Shown here: piece after piece, positions 63,549 through 64,000 of the stretch
How the letters are laid out: every line of letters begins with the position of its first letter
How positions within the stretch are numbered: the first letter of the stretch is position 1
Assembly (NCBI RefSeq): GCF_007676705.1
Contig: NZ_VEBF01000001.1
Location: forward strand, 186,001 to 250,000
From: Paenibacillus xylanexedens
Lineage (GTDB): Bacteria; Bacillota; Bacilli; Paenibacillales; Paenibacillaceae
Direction of reading: 5' to 3'
DNA length: 64,000 nt
The notes under the pieces: model-generated
Told to the model about the DNA's origin: nothing
Database searches by the model: none
The model's input: only the letters and a program-made list of their open reading frames with translations
Translations under genes and position numbers: made by a program

Positions 63549-63932
63549 ATTATTCACCCTTTCCAGACATTTAATATCTCTAATTTATCTTTAAAAATAA
63601 CCTCCGTTTTCTCTAAAGAAAAGTAATATCGGAGATTGACGAGAACATATTTAAACAAGACCATTAAAGATATCTTATATCTACAATAAACAAAACCTGA
63701 GCATTTTGCAAGACATATCTTCATCCCTCCTCTTCACCCCAGCTGGGATATCACAGGAATTTTCTCCTGTAACACAGAAATAATTATTTAACAATTAAAA
63801 AAAACCTTGTTTTTAAATTGTTCACAATCAAATGACATTATTTTAAATACTAAAACGTTAATTAAATCACATAGTGTATTGAATGGTATAATAGCGACAT
63901 AATATATAAGTATAGATATAGGAAGTGAGTTC
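63549..63932. promoter_or_regulatory. Divergent intergenic region, with a -10-like element
   Basis: 384 bases of AT-rich sequence between the flavoprotein and the rightmost gene. TATAAT at 63887-63892 is a likely -10 for the plus-strand gene, but I cannot pair it with a good -35. ACAGGA/TCCTGT (63753-63758 with 63765-63770) is a small hairpin without T run. No repeated or palindromic operator is clear. Confidence 0.4.
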
Positions 63933-64000
63933 TTGAAAACATTGAACAATGGTTCACAGACCAATATCAGCCTGGAGTATAGCTCGATTCCGAAAGTTTT
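63933..64000 (+). CDS. Start of a gene cut by the right edge
   Basis: TTG 63933 follows AGGAAGTGAG and a -10-like TATAAT about 40 bases earlier. It opens 22 codons (MKTLNNGSQTNISLEYSSI...) with no stop before the window ends. The residues are hydrophilic and show no signal peptide. Too little is present to name the product. Confidence 0.5.
   Translation, partial: MKTLNNGSQTNISLEYSSIPKV

Overview
The window looks like a chromosomal segment of a spore-forming, carbohydrate-scavenging Firmicute, most probably a Paenibacillus. The basis is moderate GC, very strong AGGAGG-type ribosome binding sites with many TTG and GTG starts, a YheC/YheD-type spore-coat-associated protein, lipoprotein-dependent sugar importers of the Lpl/YesMN type, and a dense set of glycoside hydrolases each with its own regulator. 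I see no tRNA, rRNA, phage, CRISPR or complete insertion sequence.

Layout. 1-3.3 kb: a GntR regulator, an M20 amidohydrolase and a peptide-type binding protein, joined by two ATGA overlaps. 3.5-7.5 kb: a family 2 glycosyltransferase, then an operon of two Gfo/Idh/MocA dehydrogenases around an AraC regulator. 8.9-17.6 kb: an alpha-mannoside operon (GH125, binding protein, two permeases, GH38) behind a GntR/LacI-hybrid regulator. 17.9-24.2 kb: the ATP-grasp spore protein and a 1749-residue secreted subtilase with an unusual leader. 24.8-33.4 kb: GH29 fucosidase with a divergent AraC regulator, then a LacI-controlled importer plus GH30 operon. 33.5-41.2 kb: mostly small regulatory and metabolic genes, including a thioredoxin-like protein, an orphan secreted peptide, a LacI/GH1 pair, maltose acetyltransferase beside a decayed paralogue, and an MFS/TrmB pair. 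41.3-55.3 kb: an arabinan/arabinoside locus (binding protein, YesN/YesM two-component system, two permeases, a giant GH51 and a secreted GH43). 55.4-64 kb: XRE/LysE, an MBL-fold hydrolase, an alpha/beta hydrolase, a kinase-like protein, a TetR/MFS efflux pair and a thioredoxin-reductase-like flavoprotein.

How it fits together. Large secreted enzymes (GH43 and the protease) start polymer breakdown outside the cell. Three CUT-type importers take up oligosaccharides, and cytoplasmic enzymes without signal peptides (GH38, GH125, GH29, GH30, GH51) finish them. None of the three importers has an ATPase gene here, so a shared MsmX-type ATPase elsewhere is implied. CcpA-like cre sites and local operators suggest catabolite repression combined with substrate induction.

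The most interesting feature is a family of three intergenic elements of about 225-231 bp (7487-7716, 42944-43168, 57774-58004). They have imperfect terminal inverted repeats, internal hairpins with compensatory changes and a nearly invariant 20-base block. Each lies upstream of, and in the same orientation as, a gene. They look like a MITE-like, RNA-structured repeat comparable in concept to bcr1 of the Bacillus cereus group, but I recognise no named family. Other leads are a start-stop leader before the protease gene, paired operators, and a fragmentary acetyltransferase pseudogene.
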